64,000 bases of DNA from Pedobacter indicus (GCF_003449035.1 NZ_QRGB01000001.1:2170001-2234000), one strand, 5' to 3'; shown: positions 1 through 9,414, counted from the stretch's first letter. Program-made: numbers and translations. Notes: generated by a model from the sequence alone, not told the origin.

Positions 1-169
1 TATTTCAAACCTCCGCGTTTATGTATCGGGAAGAAATATTGCGACTATTACTGGGTATAATGGTATCGATCCTGAACTGCAAGATACTGGTTTTGAAGGT
101 GGTGTCGACGGTCGCGGCTTTTATCCGCGCACTAAATCCTGGACTATCGGCTTAAATGTTGCATTTTAA
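1..169 (+). CDS. SusC-like TonB-dependent receptor, C-terminal end only (partial)
   Basis: The window opens inside a gene. The reading frame from base 2 to the TAA at 167-169 encodes about 55 residues that look like the last strands of a SusC/RagA barrel: a segment RVYVSGRNIATITGYNGIDPE, then a loop, then the typical end TIGLNVAF with a terminal aromatic residue as needed for barrel assembly. SusC proteins are outer-membrane TonB-dependent transporters that import oligosaccharides or peptides under a SusD lid. A SusD gene follows 12 bp downstream, which supports the call. Substrate cannot be told from this fragment. Confidence 0.85.
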   Translation, partial: ISNLRVYVSGRNIATITGYNGIDPELQDTGFEGGVDGRGFYPRTKSWTIGLNVAF

Positions 170-181
170 TAATTGGAGATC

Positions 182-1810
182 ATGAGAAAATATATAACAA
201 AAATAGGAACATTGTTTATTTCCGGATTATTTGTATTTACCATCAACGGTTGTACAAAACTGGATGAAACAATTTACAGTGAAATTAACTCAAATAATTT
301 CTACAATAATAAAACAGAAGTCATGCAAGCGGCGTTACGACCGTTTACGCATATGAGAGCTTGGATTGCTCCAACCGGACAGAATGGTTATTACTATCAT
401 GCGGAATTATCTGCAGATCAATTGGCATGGCCACAAAAAGGGAAACATGGTTATGATGGAGGAGACCATTTTCGTCAGCATTACCATACTTGGACAGATA
501 CCGAAAACCGATTAGCCGATGCATGGAAATTACTATGGTCGGGATTAGGCTATACCAATGCGGCATTGATTGATCTTCAGGAAGTGGATTATGCTCCGTT
601 GGGGATATCTGATGCGGAAATGGCCGCAATTCTGGCGGAACTAAAGGTTCTCCGCGCTTTTCATTATATGAAAATAATGGAAATGTGGGGAAATGTACCA
701 ATCGTCACATGGATCGGAGATCCACTAAATCCGGAACAATCAACGAAAGCTGAAGTATTTGATTTTATCAAAACAGAATTAGAAGCTAATGTGCCATTAT
801 TGCTGAAAAATTCAAACGAGATGATGGGAAGGATATCGCAGACTGCTGGTTATGCGATGTTGGCAGAACTTTACTTAAATGCAGAATACTGGATAGGCAC
901 AGCAATGTGGGATGAGTGTATTGCTGCTTGCGATAAAATTATCAGTGGGGAAGCTGGTGGTATTAATGGTGGTCCGACTTTAGCAGACGATCTGAATTTA
1001 AATTTCAGTAATGTGAATGTGACGTCTCCAGAAATTCTTTTCCAGTTGGCTTATAGTCAAAAAGCAAATCAATCTTTGGGATGGGGTGGCTTTTTTATGG
1101 GTTACGATAACTTGAAAAATGTCTTAAATGTCGATTATGGTGGATGGAATGCTTTTGTTGTGATTCCGAGTGCTTTTGACGCTTATGAGGAAAATGACCT
1201 ACGTAAAAAAGAGTGGTTCCTTTTCGGCCCCCAATATCTGTACGGGACAAATACGCCAGTACTTGGAACCGAAGAATACAATGGGAAACCTTTTGTCCTA
1301 GTAAACAGTATTCGTCGTGAAAGCGAAGGCGATTTGACAAGTGAAGGTAGCATGGCTGAAGGGGAAGAAAATAGTGGTGCTCGTTTCCACAAATACAAAA
1401 GTGGAACGATCAACGATCCTAATTACCATGAGAATCACTATGTAATTTATCGCTTAACTGAGATTTATTTCAACAAAGCAGAAGCTATTATGCGCAAAAA
1501 CGGTGGCAACGCTACGCAGGAAGCGGTTGATTTAATCAATGCGAGCAGAGAGCGTGCTTTCTCGGCAGCTGATTGGCCTTCTGCTAGGTATACAACAGCA
1601 ACCTTAACGATGGATGAGCTGTTGGCAGAAAGAGGTCGTGAGTTTATCTTCGAAGGAAAAAGAAGAACTGACCTTGTTCGCTTTGGTGAATTTACAAATG
1701 GTACTTGGTGGGATCACACGCCGACAGGTGATCCGAATCGTGAACTTTACCCTATTCCATATATACAATTAGGGGCTAACCCGAATTTGACACAAAACCC
1801 AGGTTATTAG
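182..1810 (+). CDS. SusD/RagB family nutrient-binding lipoprotein
   Basis: This 542-residue lipoprotein is the surface lid of the SusC transporter whose end lies just upstream. The frame is open from a TTG at 173, but ATG 182 is preferred: it is preceded by GGAG at 175-178 and gives a clean lipoprotein signal ending at Cys24 (TINGC). SusD features are the N-terminal helical TPR-like region (for example LRAFHYMKIMEMWGNVPIV, a very conserved SusD segment) and the C-terminal block RGREFIFEGKRRTDLVRFG followed by LYPIPYIQL and the usual end NPGY. It closes its operon: a palindrome and a rho-independent terminator follow. Substrate unknown; the glutaminase-type gene downstream has its own promoter. 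Confidence 0.93.
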   Translation: MRKYITKIGTLFISGLFVFTINGCTKLDETIYSEINSNNFYNNKTEVMQAALRPFTHMRAWIAPTGQNGYYYHAELSADQLAWPQKGKHGYDGGDHFRQHYHTWTDTENRLADAWKLLWSGLGYTNAALIDLQEVDYAPLGISDAEMAAILAELKVLRAFHYMKIMEMWGNVPIVTWIGDPLNPEQSTKAEVFDFIKTELEANVPLLLKNSNEMMGRISQTAGYAMLAELYLNAEYWIGTAMWDECIAACDKIISGEAGGINGGPTLADDLNLNFSNVNVTSPEILFQLAYSQKANQSLGWGGFFMGYDNLKNVLNVDYGGWNAFVVIPSAFDAYEENDLRKKEWFLFGPQYLYGTNTPVLGTEEYNGKPFVLVNSIRRESEGDLTSEGSMAEGEENSGARFHKYKSGTINDPNYHENHYVIYRLTEIYFNKAEAIMRKNGGNATQEAVDLINASRERAFSAADWPSARYTTATLTMDELLAERGREFIFEGKRRTDLVRFGEFTNGTWWDHTPTGDPNRELYPIPYIQLGANPNLTQNPGY

Positions 1811-1817
1811 TATAGGA

Positions 1818-1833
1818 TTATCGTTAACGATAA
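1818..1833. repeat. 16-bp perfect palindrome after susD
   Basis: TTATCGTTAACGATAA is a perfect inverted repeat 7 bp after the SusD stop codon and just before a terminator hairpin. It could be an operator half of the type bound by LacI-family dimers, or an extra mRNA 3'-end stem. It lies 58 bp upstream of the -33 element of the next promoter, so a regulatory role on the glutaminase gene is possible but not shown. Confidence 0.45.
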
Positions 1834-1838
1834 CGAAA

Positions 1839-1866
1839 AGCCACTCCAATTGGGGTGGCTTTTTTT
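1839..1866 (+). terminator. Rho-independent terminator after the first SusC/SusD operon
   Basis: AGCCACTCC, a four-base AATT loop and GGGGTGGCT form a 9-bp stem with one G-T pair, followed by a run of six or more T. It ends the SusC/SusD transcript. Confidence 0.88.
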
Positions 1867-1890
1867 GTTAATAAAAAATTGATCTAATAT

Positions 1891-1921
1891 TTTGAAATAT
1901 CGCTAAAACAATTTAGCTTTG
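1891..1921 (+). promoter_or_regulatory. Bacteroidota housekeeping promoter of the glutaminase-type gene
   Basis: TTTG at 1891-1894, exactly 19 bp, then TAGCTTTG at 1914-1921. This fits the Bacteroidota sigma-ABfr consensus TTTG-N19-TAnnTTTG at every fixed position. Transcription should begin near 1927-1930, giving a leader of about 36 nt to the ATG at 1965. Confidence 0.75.
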
Positions 1922-1930
1922 GATTGTAAC

Positions 1931-1942
1931 GTAATCGATTAC
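1931..1942. promoter_or_regulatory. Palindromic operator at the transcription start of the glutaminase-type gene
   Basis: GTAATCGATTAC is a perfect 12-bp palindrome with a central CG, as is usual for LacI/GalR-family operators. It sits about 10 bp after the -7 element, on the predicted start site, which is where a repressor would block transcription. No LacI-family gene lies in the window, so the cognate regulator must be elsewhere. Confidence 0.5.
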
Positions 1943-1964
1943 CAAGCCTAAAAAACCATCTGCT

Positions 1965-4421
1965 ATGAAAAGAATATTGATCCTTTTGGTATGTACAGTA
2001 CTCAGTTCCTTTTCTTTTTCGCAAGAAAGAAAGGCACCGGCGTATCCGCTGATAACACATGACCCTTATTTTAGTATGTGGTCGTTCACCGATAGGCTAA
2101 CTGATGAATCTATCAGGCATTGGACGGGTAGCGAACACCCGCTGGTTGCTGTAGTTGAAGTGGATGGTACGCTATACCGTTTTATGGGGCAATTGGAGAA
2201 AGCTTATAATCAGCTTTTGCCGACGAGCGATAACGGTAATTATGAGGTTCGCTACAGTCTCAGTGAGCCACAAAGCGGCTGGATAGAAGTCGATTTTGAC
2301 GATCGTAATTGGAAGACGGGATCTGCACCTTTCGGTAATCGAAATGGCCAGGTCAAGACGCCTTGGGATGGACCCGATTTGTGGGTTAGGCGCAGCTTTG
2401 ATTTAGCAAATAACGACTTGAATGATCTCTTTTTGAAAATCGACCATGATGATAATATCATTGTTTATTTGAACGGAGAAATTATCTACAAGCATAGTGG
2501 ATGGACTGAAGAGTTCAAATATCATGAGATTCAAGATTCAATAAAGAAGCGACTAAAAAAGGGAAAGAACGTTTTGGCGATGCACATTATTAATACGGCC
2601 GGCGGAACGTATCTGGACGCAGGGATTGTTAAAGAAAAAAAGCAAAAGGGGCGAGAGATATTGGTTGCCGAACAAACGGGTTTGGAATTTGAAGCAACGC
2701 AAACAAGCTATTCCTTTAAGGCCGGTCCTGTGGATTTAGATCTCACCTTTACAAGTCCGCTGCTATTGGATGATCTCGACTTAATTGCCCGACCTGTTTC
2801 TTATGTGACTGCAAGAGTGAATGCATCTGACAATAAGGATCATCGGGTTAAAATCTGGATTGGAGCGTCGAGTACACTCGCTGTTCATACTCCGTCACAA
2901 GAAGTTGTAACGGAAAAATACTCAGAGGATGGGCTGCAGCTGATGAAAGCTGGAACTATAGAACAACCATTGCTGAAAAAATCGGGCGACGGTGTGCGAA
3001 TCGATTGGGGCTATGTATATATTGCTGTGCCAGCATCCCAAAATAGTAAGCAGTTCCTATCTGCCGGTTCTATGCCATTCGGAGGTTTGTCGGAAAACGA
3101 TACCCAGATCACTGCTGATAAAATGACAGGTAGAAGTCTCATGATGAATACGGTACTCGATTATGGAAAAGTGGGCAAGAGTAGCAAAGAGCAGTATGTG
3201 ATGTTGGCTTATGATGATCTGTATTCGGTGCAATATTTTGGGGAAAACCTTCAGCCATGGTGGAACAAATCTGGCAATAATACTATCGAAGATGAAATTC
3301 AAAAGGCTTCGGATGATTATGTTTCCATTATTTCCAGAGTTCAGGCTTTCGATAAGAAACTTCGTAAGGAAACGACGGAAGTAGGAGGGAATAAATATGC
3401 AGAGTTGTGTATCATGGCTTATCGTCAGTCGGTTGCGGCACATAAACTTCTGGAATCACCGCAAGGGGAGCTCCTTTTCATGTCAAAAGAAAATTACAGT
3501 AATGGGTCGATCAATACAGTAGATATTACCTATCCATCCTCGCCGTTATATCTGATTTACAATCCCGACTTATTAAAAGGAATGCTAAATGGTATCTTCT
3601 ATTATAGCGAAAGCGGTAAGTGGAAGAAGCCTTTCCCAGCTCACGACTTAGGTACCTACCCTTTAGCCAACGGACAGACGTATGGTGAAGATATGCCAAT
3701 TGAGGAAGCAGGAAATATGATTATCTCAACCGCCGCCATCGCTAAAGTAGAGGGCAACGCCGAATATGCAAAGAAACATTGGGATGTGCTGACGACTTGG
3801 GCCGAATATCTGGTAAAAGAGGGCTTCGACCCCGCTGATCAGTTGTGTACGGATGATTTTGCCGGACACTTAGCCCGAAATGCAAACCTTTCTATAAAAG
3901 CAATCATGGGCATCGGTGCCTATGCGATGATGGCAGATATGTTGGGCGATCAAGAAACTGCCGCCCGTTTCAGAAAAAGCGCGGAAGAAATGGTGCCCAA
4001 ATGGATGAAATTGGCTGACGATGGAGATCATTATGCTTTGACTTTTGATGGGAAGGGAACCTGGAGCCAGAAATACAACCTGGTCTGGGATGAGCTGTTG
4101 GGATTGGATCTGTTTCCAAAAGAAGTGGCCGATAAGGAAATCGCTTTCTATCTGACGAAACAAAACAAATATGGTTTGCCTCTTGATAGCCGTAGAGATT
4201 ATACCAAATCGGATTGGGTGATATGGACCGCGGTAATGACGGATAACGATCGTGACTTTGAGACGTTGGTAGCACCTATGTATCGTTATGCGGTTGAGAC
4301 TCCAAGCCGGGTCCCGATTTCCGATTGGCACGATACCAAGAATGCTGAGAAGCAAAACTTTCAAGCGCGTAGTGTGGTGGGTGGATATTTTATGAAACTT
4401 TTGGAAAAAAAATTAAAATAA
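1965..4421 (+). CDS. Secreted glutaminase-family protein (DUF4964/DUF5127/DUF4965/DUF1793)
   Basis: An 818-residue exported protein with a signal peptide ending near FSFSQ (residues 15-20). The order matches the Bacteroidota glutaminase-A-like family: DUF4964 at about 20-85 (ITHDPYFSMWSFTDRL), a galactose-binding-like beta sandwich at about 95-225 (DDNIIVYLNGE), a DUF5127-type domain at about 235-465, then DUF4965 and the alpha/alpha six-hairpin DUF1793 domain to the C-terminus (DFAGHLARNANLSIKAIMGI and WTAVM). Fungal GtaA glutaminases share the DUF4965/1793 part, so the domain set suggests amide hydrolysis, but many Bacteroidota members sit in carbohydrate loci and true substrates are unproven. 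It is monocistronic, with its own consensus promoter and operator. Length is normal for the family. Confidence 0.88.
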   Translation: MKRILILLVCTVLSSFSFSQERKAPAYPLITHDPYFSMWSFTDRLTDESIRHWTGSEHPLVAVVEVDGTLYRFMGQLEKAYNQLLPTSDNGNYEVRYSLSEPQSGWIEVDFDDRNWKTGSAPFGNRNGQVKTPWDGPDLWVRRSFDLANNDLNDLFLKIDHDDNIIVYLNGEIIYKHSGWTEEFKYHEIQDSIKKRLKKGKNVLAMHIINTAGGTYLDAGIVKEKKQKGREILVAEQTGLEFEATQTSYSFKAGPVDLDLTFTSPLLLDDLDLIARPVSYVTARVNASDNKDHRVKIWIGASSTLAVHTPSQEVVTEKYSEDGLQLMKAGTIEQPLLKKSGDGVRIDWGYVYIAVPASQNSKQFLSAGSMPFGGLSENDTQITADKMTGRSLMMNTVLDYGKVGKSSKEQYVMLAYDDLYSVQYFGENLQPWWNKSGNNTIEDEIQKASDDYVSIISRVQAFDKKLRKETTEVGGNKYAELCIMAYRQSVAAHKLLESPQGELLFMSKENYSNGSINTVDITYPSSPLYLIYNPDLLKGMLNGIFYYSESGKWKKPFPAHDLGTYPLANGQTYGEDMPIEEAGNMIISTAAIAKVEGNAEYAKKHWDVLTTWAEYLVKEGFDPADQLCTDDFAGHLARNANLSIKAIMGIGAYAMMADMLGDQETAARFRKSAEEMVPKWMKLADDGDHYALTFDGKGTWSQKYNLVWDELLGLDLFPKEVADKEIAFYLTKQNKYGLPLDSRRDYTKSDWVIWTAVMTDNDRDFETLVAPMYRYAVETPSRVPISDWHDTKNAEKQNFQARSVVGGYFMKLLEKKLK

Positions 4422-4896
4422 ATAATGATCCGATTTCGATCGGGAATAGAGTGTCAAATATAAATCGTGTACGTAAAAACATCACATAAGCGTTACGTTT
4501 TTATTAATTTGTCAGCTTGTGTATAGCAGTAAAAAAAGCGATAAAACACAATTAAAAAAAATATAAAATATTTTTAAAATTATTTGCTAAATCGTTTTTA
4601 TTAACTATATTAGCATTGTTAATAACCTAAAATAATAGTAAACCTAAGGCAACAAAATATATCTTTTTAAGAGACGGTATTTATTAACCCGATTTTATCG
4701 AAATATATTTTATGATATTGTAAACAAAAAATTATGAATAGAAACTTCTACTTTCCAACGGTCATCCATGAAGCATTCGGTTTTGTAAAATAAACACCGG
4801 TTGCAATAAAATCATGTTTGGTTCTACCTCGTATTTTGAGGTTGACATGTGATTGGTATGTCCTTTTCGAAGATAGAGTTTCCCAGTTATAACTTA
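4422..4896. other. Long AT-rich intergenic regulatory region
   Basis: This 475-bp gap separates the glutaminase-type gene from the twelve-gene surface operon. At 4430-4443 a short CCGAT-TTCG-ATCGG hairpin lies 9 bp after the stop codon but lacks a T run, so termination there is uncertain. A second weak stem is ACGTAA (4471-4476) with TTACGT (4493-4498) followed by T residues. The 9-mer CGTGTACGT at 4466-4474 recurs upstream of the SusC gene that starts at 45661. The best promoter is at 4583-4613, so about 280 nt would form a leader before the SusC gene. No open frame here looks coding. Confidence 0.5.
4583..4613 (+). promoter_or_regulatory. Probable promoter of the twelve-gene surface operon
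   Basis: TTTG at 4583-4586, 19 bp, then TATATTAG at 4606-4613. This fits TTTG-N19-TAnnTTTG with one mismatch (A for T at the seventh position). Expected start near 4620, leaving a leader of roughly 277 nt. Confidence 0.45.
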
Positions 4897-7869
4897 ATGA
4901 GTATGCGTATATTATTAGTGACCGCTTCCCTCTTATTGGCGCTTTGTAGCAATGGTTTTGCAATGGTGCCTACCACGGTGATCAGGCAGGATACCACGCT
5001 TCAGGATACATTGAATAATGATACCTTGCTTGTATTGGATAAGAAATATTCACAACTAGATTCCGTTTTCGTTTTAGCTCTAACGCAATCGATTACTCAA
5101 AATCCTTCTAAACTTGCAGAGTTCCCGGGTGTAGGTTTGCAACAGTTTCTAAAAGCCAATGCACCAGGTGTGTATATACAGGAATCAACAGGCGAACCGG
5201 GCGCGTTACAGCAAATGTATATCCGTGGAACAGCAATGCCACTGTTGACGAAAAGGGATATATATCAGACTCAGCCATTGGTTGTTCTAGATGGGATCCC
5301 ACTTATTAGTGACGAGCATCCTTTTGCTTTTGATATCCAAAATTACACGTTTAACAGGGTAGGTACAGCCACGAACTTGTTATCTCATATTGATATGAAC
5401 AATATAGCTCGTGTTGAAGTGCTTAAGGATCTATCGGGCGCTGCGATGTACGGGCCGATGGGTGCTAATGGGGTTATTATATTAACATCAAAGAATGCGG
5501 GTAACAAAAAGCGGATTAGCTTTAATTCGTATGTAGGGTTTGCTCAAAGACCATCTGTGACAACAATCAACGGAGAATATGAAAATGATTTTCGTAAGCA
5601 GTTTTATGATCGGTATACGAGCAATGGTCGCTACACAGACAATGACGTGTATCCTTTATACCTGAGCGACTCACTGAATAGCTCATATTACGGCCCCTCA
5701 AACTGGACTGATAGCTATTATAGAAATGCATTGGTACATAATATCAGTGCAGATATTTCAGGCGGGTCAGATCGGGCAAACTTCCGCTTTTCGGCAGGTA
5801 ATATGAAGAGTCAGGGGGTAGCTGATGAAACTGCATTAAACCGCTATAGTGTCATGTTTAATATTAATATTAAACCACTCAAATGGTTGTTGTTTTCTGC
5901 GATGGTTAATGGTAATAGGCTTGAACGCGACCGGAACAGAAGTATGAGAGATCGATTTTCTCAAATGAATTATATTCCAGATCTAAGCTCACCATTGGCT
6001 CCGAATAACGAAGTCTATAAAGGTTATCTGTCTAAATTTGGCGATGGCTTTGACGATAATTTCAATAATACGATTCAAGGACATGGGATACTGACCTTCA
6101 CGCTAGGTTCTTTTAGTCTAAAGTCGCGGCTTGCAGTTGATTATAATGAAGGTTACCGGGATTTGTTTTATGCACGGACTTTGTTAGAGGATAATAGTTA
6201 TGCGTCAAATTATTATGGGTTTAATCAGCGGTTGATTTTTGATAACGTTGCCTCCTATAACATTAATTTAAAAGAGAAACACCACGTCAATCTTGAACTG
6301 GGACAATCAATTCAGTGGGATTTTTTCAAATATAATAATGCATATGCCTATAAAGGGGTCAATGATTTTATTAAAATAAACTTAATTGAATCAGACCCTA
6401 ATAATGAAAACTATTTAAATCCTTTAGCTTTCCCTCGGGAATTGGTTTATAAATTCCTGGACAGAACCAGACAGAATATATTTTCCTTTCATGGCCGAGC
6501 TGATTATGCTTTTGAAGATAAGTACTCTCTTTCTTTACTCTTGAGAGCTGACGGCTCATCGAATGCCCAACCCACGAGCAGATGGTTTATCTCGCCAGTG
6601 CTTTCTCTTGGGTGGAATATCAAAAGCGATCTATTGTCCGACCATCAACAGGTGTCACGTCTTCATTTACGTGCCAGTGTTGGTCGTCTTGGCCGATTAA
6701 ATGCTTATGATAATTTCTCTCAGGGGCCGCAGTATACTGCTGATATTGGATTCACGGGGAACTTGACGATGGCGGGGTACAACGGTTTCGCCATCCTGTC
6801 TCGTCCTTACACCTTCGGTTGGGTGGGATATGGAATTCCTTGGGCATATACAGAACAGCTTAATTTGGGTGTTGATTTTGGTTTTCGCAATGATCGGTTC
6901 CGTGGTAGTTTGGATGTGTATACTAAGCATGATAAAAATCAATTGTTGGGCATGCCATCTTACGCTGAATATGGCTACAGCCAAGCGTATGAGGTAGGAA
7001 TGAATGTTAGGAATGTTGGTGCTGAATTGTTGTTCAGCGCCGATGTGTTGAAGTCTGACGGTAAGTCTCTAGGCTGGACATCTACTCTAAATTTTGGTTT
7101 TAATGAGAATCGGCTGACAGCGCTACCTGGTGGTGCTGATCAAATCATCATTGGAGATCGGCTTTTGCGAGTAGGGGAACCTATAGATAAATTTTGGTTA
7201 TTAGAAAATGAAGGTATCTATATGTCAGACGCCGAAGTTCCTGTTATCGAGGGACAGGCGCTCGCTTTTAACGGTATTCAGCTACGTGGCGGGGATCCAC
7301 GATGGAGGGATGTTGATGGTAATCATGCTATCAACTATAAAGATAAGACTCTTCAAGGCAATATTATGCCGAGAATAGCTGGTGGTTTTCTAAATGAATT
7401 TTCTTATAAAAAGATTTCATTAGGATTAAATTTCTACTATAATTTAGGTCGTTATCTAATTAATGAAGACGTTGCGAACCGGTTTAACTTCATCAATCGC
7501 GAGGGTACAACTGAAATTTCATCTGTTAAGGAAATTACGTTCTGGGAAAAACGGGGAGATTATACAAAGTATCCGATTTACAATCCTTGGAGCCCGGTTA
7601 TCGCCTATCGTTCAGACCAAGATCTATTTCTGGAAGATGCTTCGTTCCTAAAATTAAGGACAGTATCTGTCAGCTATGATGTAACGGAAATATTTGCGAA
7701 GCGGATGAAGTTTGACCGCGTATACCTTTATGCTTCGGCACACAACCTTTTTACCCTTACTTCTTATTCTGGTCAGGATCCTGAGTTAGTGGATTACACG
7801 GGTTATGATTCTGGATATGGGATGCCAATTCCCAGAACCTATACTTTGGGGGTAAAGGTTAATCTTTAG
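4897..7869 (+). CDS. SusC-like TonB-dependent receptor lacking the N-terminal CarboxypepD-type domain
   Basis: A 990-residue outer-membrane transporter, first gene of the surface operon. The frame is open from GTG 4849, but ATG 4897 (or 4903) begins an ordinary signal peptide, MRILLVTASLLLALCSNGFA. The plug follows almost at once: LQQFLKANAPGVYIQ, IRGTAM, LVVLDGIPL and VEVLKDLSGAAMYGPMGANGVIIL are the conserved SusC plug segments. The carboxypeptidase-regulatory-like domain that precedes the plug in the second SusC of this operon is missing here. The rest is barrel, ending RTYTLGVKVNL. The SusD partner starts 23 bp downstream. SusC/SusD pairs import large ligands with TonB energy; the ligand is unknown because no enzyme accompanies the pair. 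Confidence 0.92.
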   Translation: MSMRILLVTASLLLALCSNGFAMVPTTVIRQDTTLQDTLNNDTLLVLDKKYSQLDSVFVLALTQSITQNPSKLAEFPGVGLQQFLKANAPGVYIQESTGEPGALQQMYIRGTAMPLLTKRDIYQTQPLVVLDGIPLISDEHPFAFDIQNYTFNRVGTATNLLSHIDMNNIARVEVLKDLSGAAMYGPMGANGVIILTSKNAGNKKRISFNSYVGFAQRPSVTTINGEYENDFRKQFYDRYTSNGRYTDNDVYPLYLSDSLNSSYYGPSNWTDSYYRNALVHNISADISGGSDRANFRFSAGNMKSQGVADETALNRYSVMFNINIKPLKWLLFSAMVNGNRLERDRNRSMRDRFSQMNYIPDLSSPLAPNNEVYKGYLSKFGDGFDDNFNNTIQGHGILTFTLGSFSLKSRLAVDYNEGYRDLFYARTLLEDNSYASNYYGFNQRLIFDNVASYNINLKEKHHVNLELGQSIQWDFFKYNNAYAYKGVNDFIKINLIESDPNNENYLNPLAFPRELVYKFLDRTRQNIFSFHGRADYAFEDKYSLSLLLRADGSSNAQPTSRWFISPVLSLGWNIKSDLLSDHQQVSRLHLRASVGRLGRLNAYDNFSQGPQYTADIGFTGNLTMAGYNGFAILSRPYTFGWVGYGIPWAYTEQLNLGVDFGFRNDRFRGSLDVYTKHDKNQLLGMPSYAEYGYSQAYEVGMNVRNVGAELLFSADVLKSDGKSLGWTSTLNFGFNENRLTALPGGADQIIIGDRLLRVGEPIDKFWLLENEGIYMSDAEVPVIEGQALAFNGIQLRGGDPRWRDVDGNHAINYKDKTLQGNIMPRIAGGFLNEFSYKKISLGLNFYYNLGRYLINEDVANRFNFINREGTTEISSVKEITFWEKRGDYTKYPIYNPWSPVIAYRSDQDLFLEDASFLKLRTVSVSYDVTEIFAKRMKFDRVYLYASAHNLFTLTSYSGQDPELVDYTGYDSGYGMPIPRTYTLGVKVNL

Positions 7870-7892
7870 TTTAATCGAAAGAGTTCATAGAT

Positions 7893-9404
7893 ATGAAAGA
7901 GAAACACATAATTGCCATTTTATTATTCTGCATCGCTATTAGTGTAGGCTGTAAAAAAGTGTTGGATGTCGACTCGACAAGAACGGTGGCGGAGAAAAAC
8001 ATGTGGAATCAGATGGAGGATACACGTGCAGGTTTAATGGCCATTTACGGGCATGCCCGATCGGCAATGGCCGATCATAATGCCCATTGGCTTTATGGGG
8101 ACGTTCGAGCTGGTGAGTTTACTAGTCCGGTGCGACAAGACCTGCGTGCTATTATTAATAACGAACTGAATGCTTCTTATCCGTCAATTGAAGCGCTCTC
8201 TAATTGGAGAAGATGGTTTGCCGTTGTAAATTCAGCGAACCTTTTCCTTGAGCGTGTCCAAGATGTGAAAGACAGGGATCCGCGATATACGGAGAACAAC
8301 ATGACTGTGGATGTTGCACAAGCACGTTTCATGCGGGCATTTGCCTATTTCTGCCTGGTGCGTATTTGGGGTGATGTACCTTTTGTTATCACATCTCATG
8401 ATGGCAGCTTTGAAGATAAACCTCGTGAAGACCAACGTAAGATATTAGCTTGGGCTGAACAGGAGATGTTTGATGCAGCACAGGATCTCCCGTATAAGTA
8501 CAGTGCAGGTGATATTCAGCAACCGGGTAACTATTATAATGAGAATGAGACTAGATGGATGGGGGCTCTTGCGCGAAAACTGAGCGCGTACGCAGTACTT
8601 TCGCATATTGCGGCATGGCAGGGGAATTATACAGACGTTGCAACCTATACTAAGTTTGTCTTGGATAACTATGGAAAAGGATCGAATGGATACATCACGA
8701 CCGAACACTTAACCGCAGCGAACGGCTTTTTCCATCTAAAGCGACACAATCATTTGTTGGGCTTCAATTTCGACTGGGGGCATTTGGATGGCTCTTTTAC
8801 CGGTCATATAGAAGAGTTAACCTTAGCACAACCGGTTGTCAACAAGACTCTTCCCGATATTTATTTATCGAAAGACTCTATTCTATCCATATTTAATGAA
8901 TCGTTCGATGAACGCTTCAACCTAGATACCTTAGGTAGGCCGGGTACCGAAAGGTACTTTACCAACTTTAACGGTAAGTATCCAATTTTTAGCAAGATAA
9001 AGGTGATTATGGGAGGGAGCTCCGATCCGAACTTTCGGATTTTCTCAAGTGCCATTGTCTTTACTCGCTTGGAGGATATTACACTGTTGCGTGCTGAAGC
9101 TTTAGCAGTACTTGGTGAAACGCAGGGGGCAATAGAAAATTTGAACGTCATCCGCGAACTACGAAACCTGAAACCCTATGATGAGATTGTTAATGGCGAT
9201 TTAATCGATGAGATTTTTAATGAAAGGCAGAGGGAACTTATGGGTGAGGGGCATCGATGGTATGATTTGATTCGATATAATAAAATCAGGAAGACAGATC
9301 CCAATTTTACAAAACTAATTGAAGAAGGTGGTATTTACTGGCCGATATCGGAGTCGATTATTCAACAAAATTCGCTAATCGAGCAAAATCCATATTGGAA
9401 CTAA
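7893..9404 (+). CDS. SusD/RagB family lipoprotein, partner of the first SusC of the surface operon
   Basis: A 503-residue surface lipoprotein with lipobox ISVGC (Cys20). SusD signatures are the TPR region segment ARFMRAFAYFCLVRIWGDVPFV, the later DITLLRAEALAVLGE helix, the block FNERQRELMGEGHRWYDLIRY, and the end WPISESIIQQNSLIEQNPYWN. It forms the ligand-binding lid of the SusC gene 23 bp upstream. A fasciclin lipoprotein begins 10 bp downstream, so translation is probably coupled along the operon. Ligand unknown. Confidence 0.94.
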   Translation: MKEKHIIAILLFCIAISVGCKKVLDVDSTRTVAEKNMWNQMEDTRAGLMAIYGHARSAMADHNAHWLYGDVRAGEFTSPVRQDLRAIINNELNASYPSIEALSNWRRWFAVVNSANLFLERVQDVKDRDPRYTENNMTVDVAQARFMRAFAYFCLVRIWGDVPFVITSHDGSFEDKPREDQRKILAWAEQEMFDAAQDLPYKYSAGDIQQPGNYYNENETRWMGALARKLSAYAVLSHIAAWQGNYTDVATYTKFVLDNYGKGSNGYITTEHLTAANGFFHLKRHNHLLGFNFDWGHLDGSFTGHIEELTLAQPVVNKTLPDIYLSKDSILSIFNESFDERFNLDTLGRPGTERYFTNFNGKYPIFSKIKVIMGGSSDPNFRIFSSAIVFTRLEDITLLRAEALAVLGETQGAIENLNVIRELRNLKPYDEIVNGDLIDEIFNERQRELMGEGHRWYDLIRYNKIRKTDPNFTKLIEEGGIYWPISESIIQQNSLIEQNPYWN

Positions 9405-9414
9405 TTGTAATAAG

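Noticed and set aside
3870-4364. Antisense frame of 164 codons inside the glutaminase-type gene
   Set aside because: It mirrors a well-conserved domain on the plus strand, has no export or fold signal and no promoter.
4430-4443. Terminator after the glutaminase-type gene
   Set aside because: The 5-bp CCGAT/ATCGG stem with a TTCG loop has no T run after it, so a rho-independent terminator is not supported.
4748-4963. Minus-strand frame of 71 codons across the start of the first complete SusC
   Set aside because: Overlaps the signal peptide region of a certain gene and has no recognisable content.
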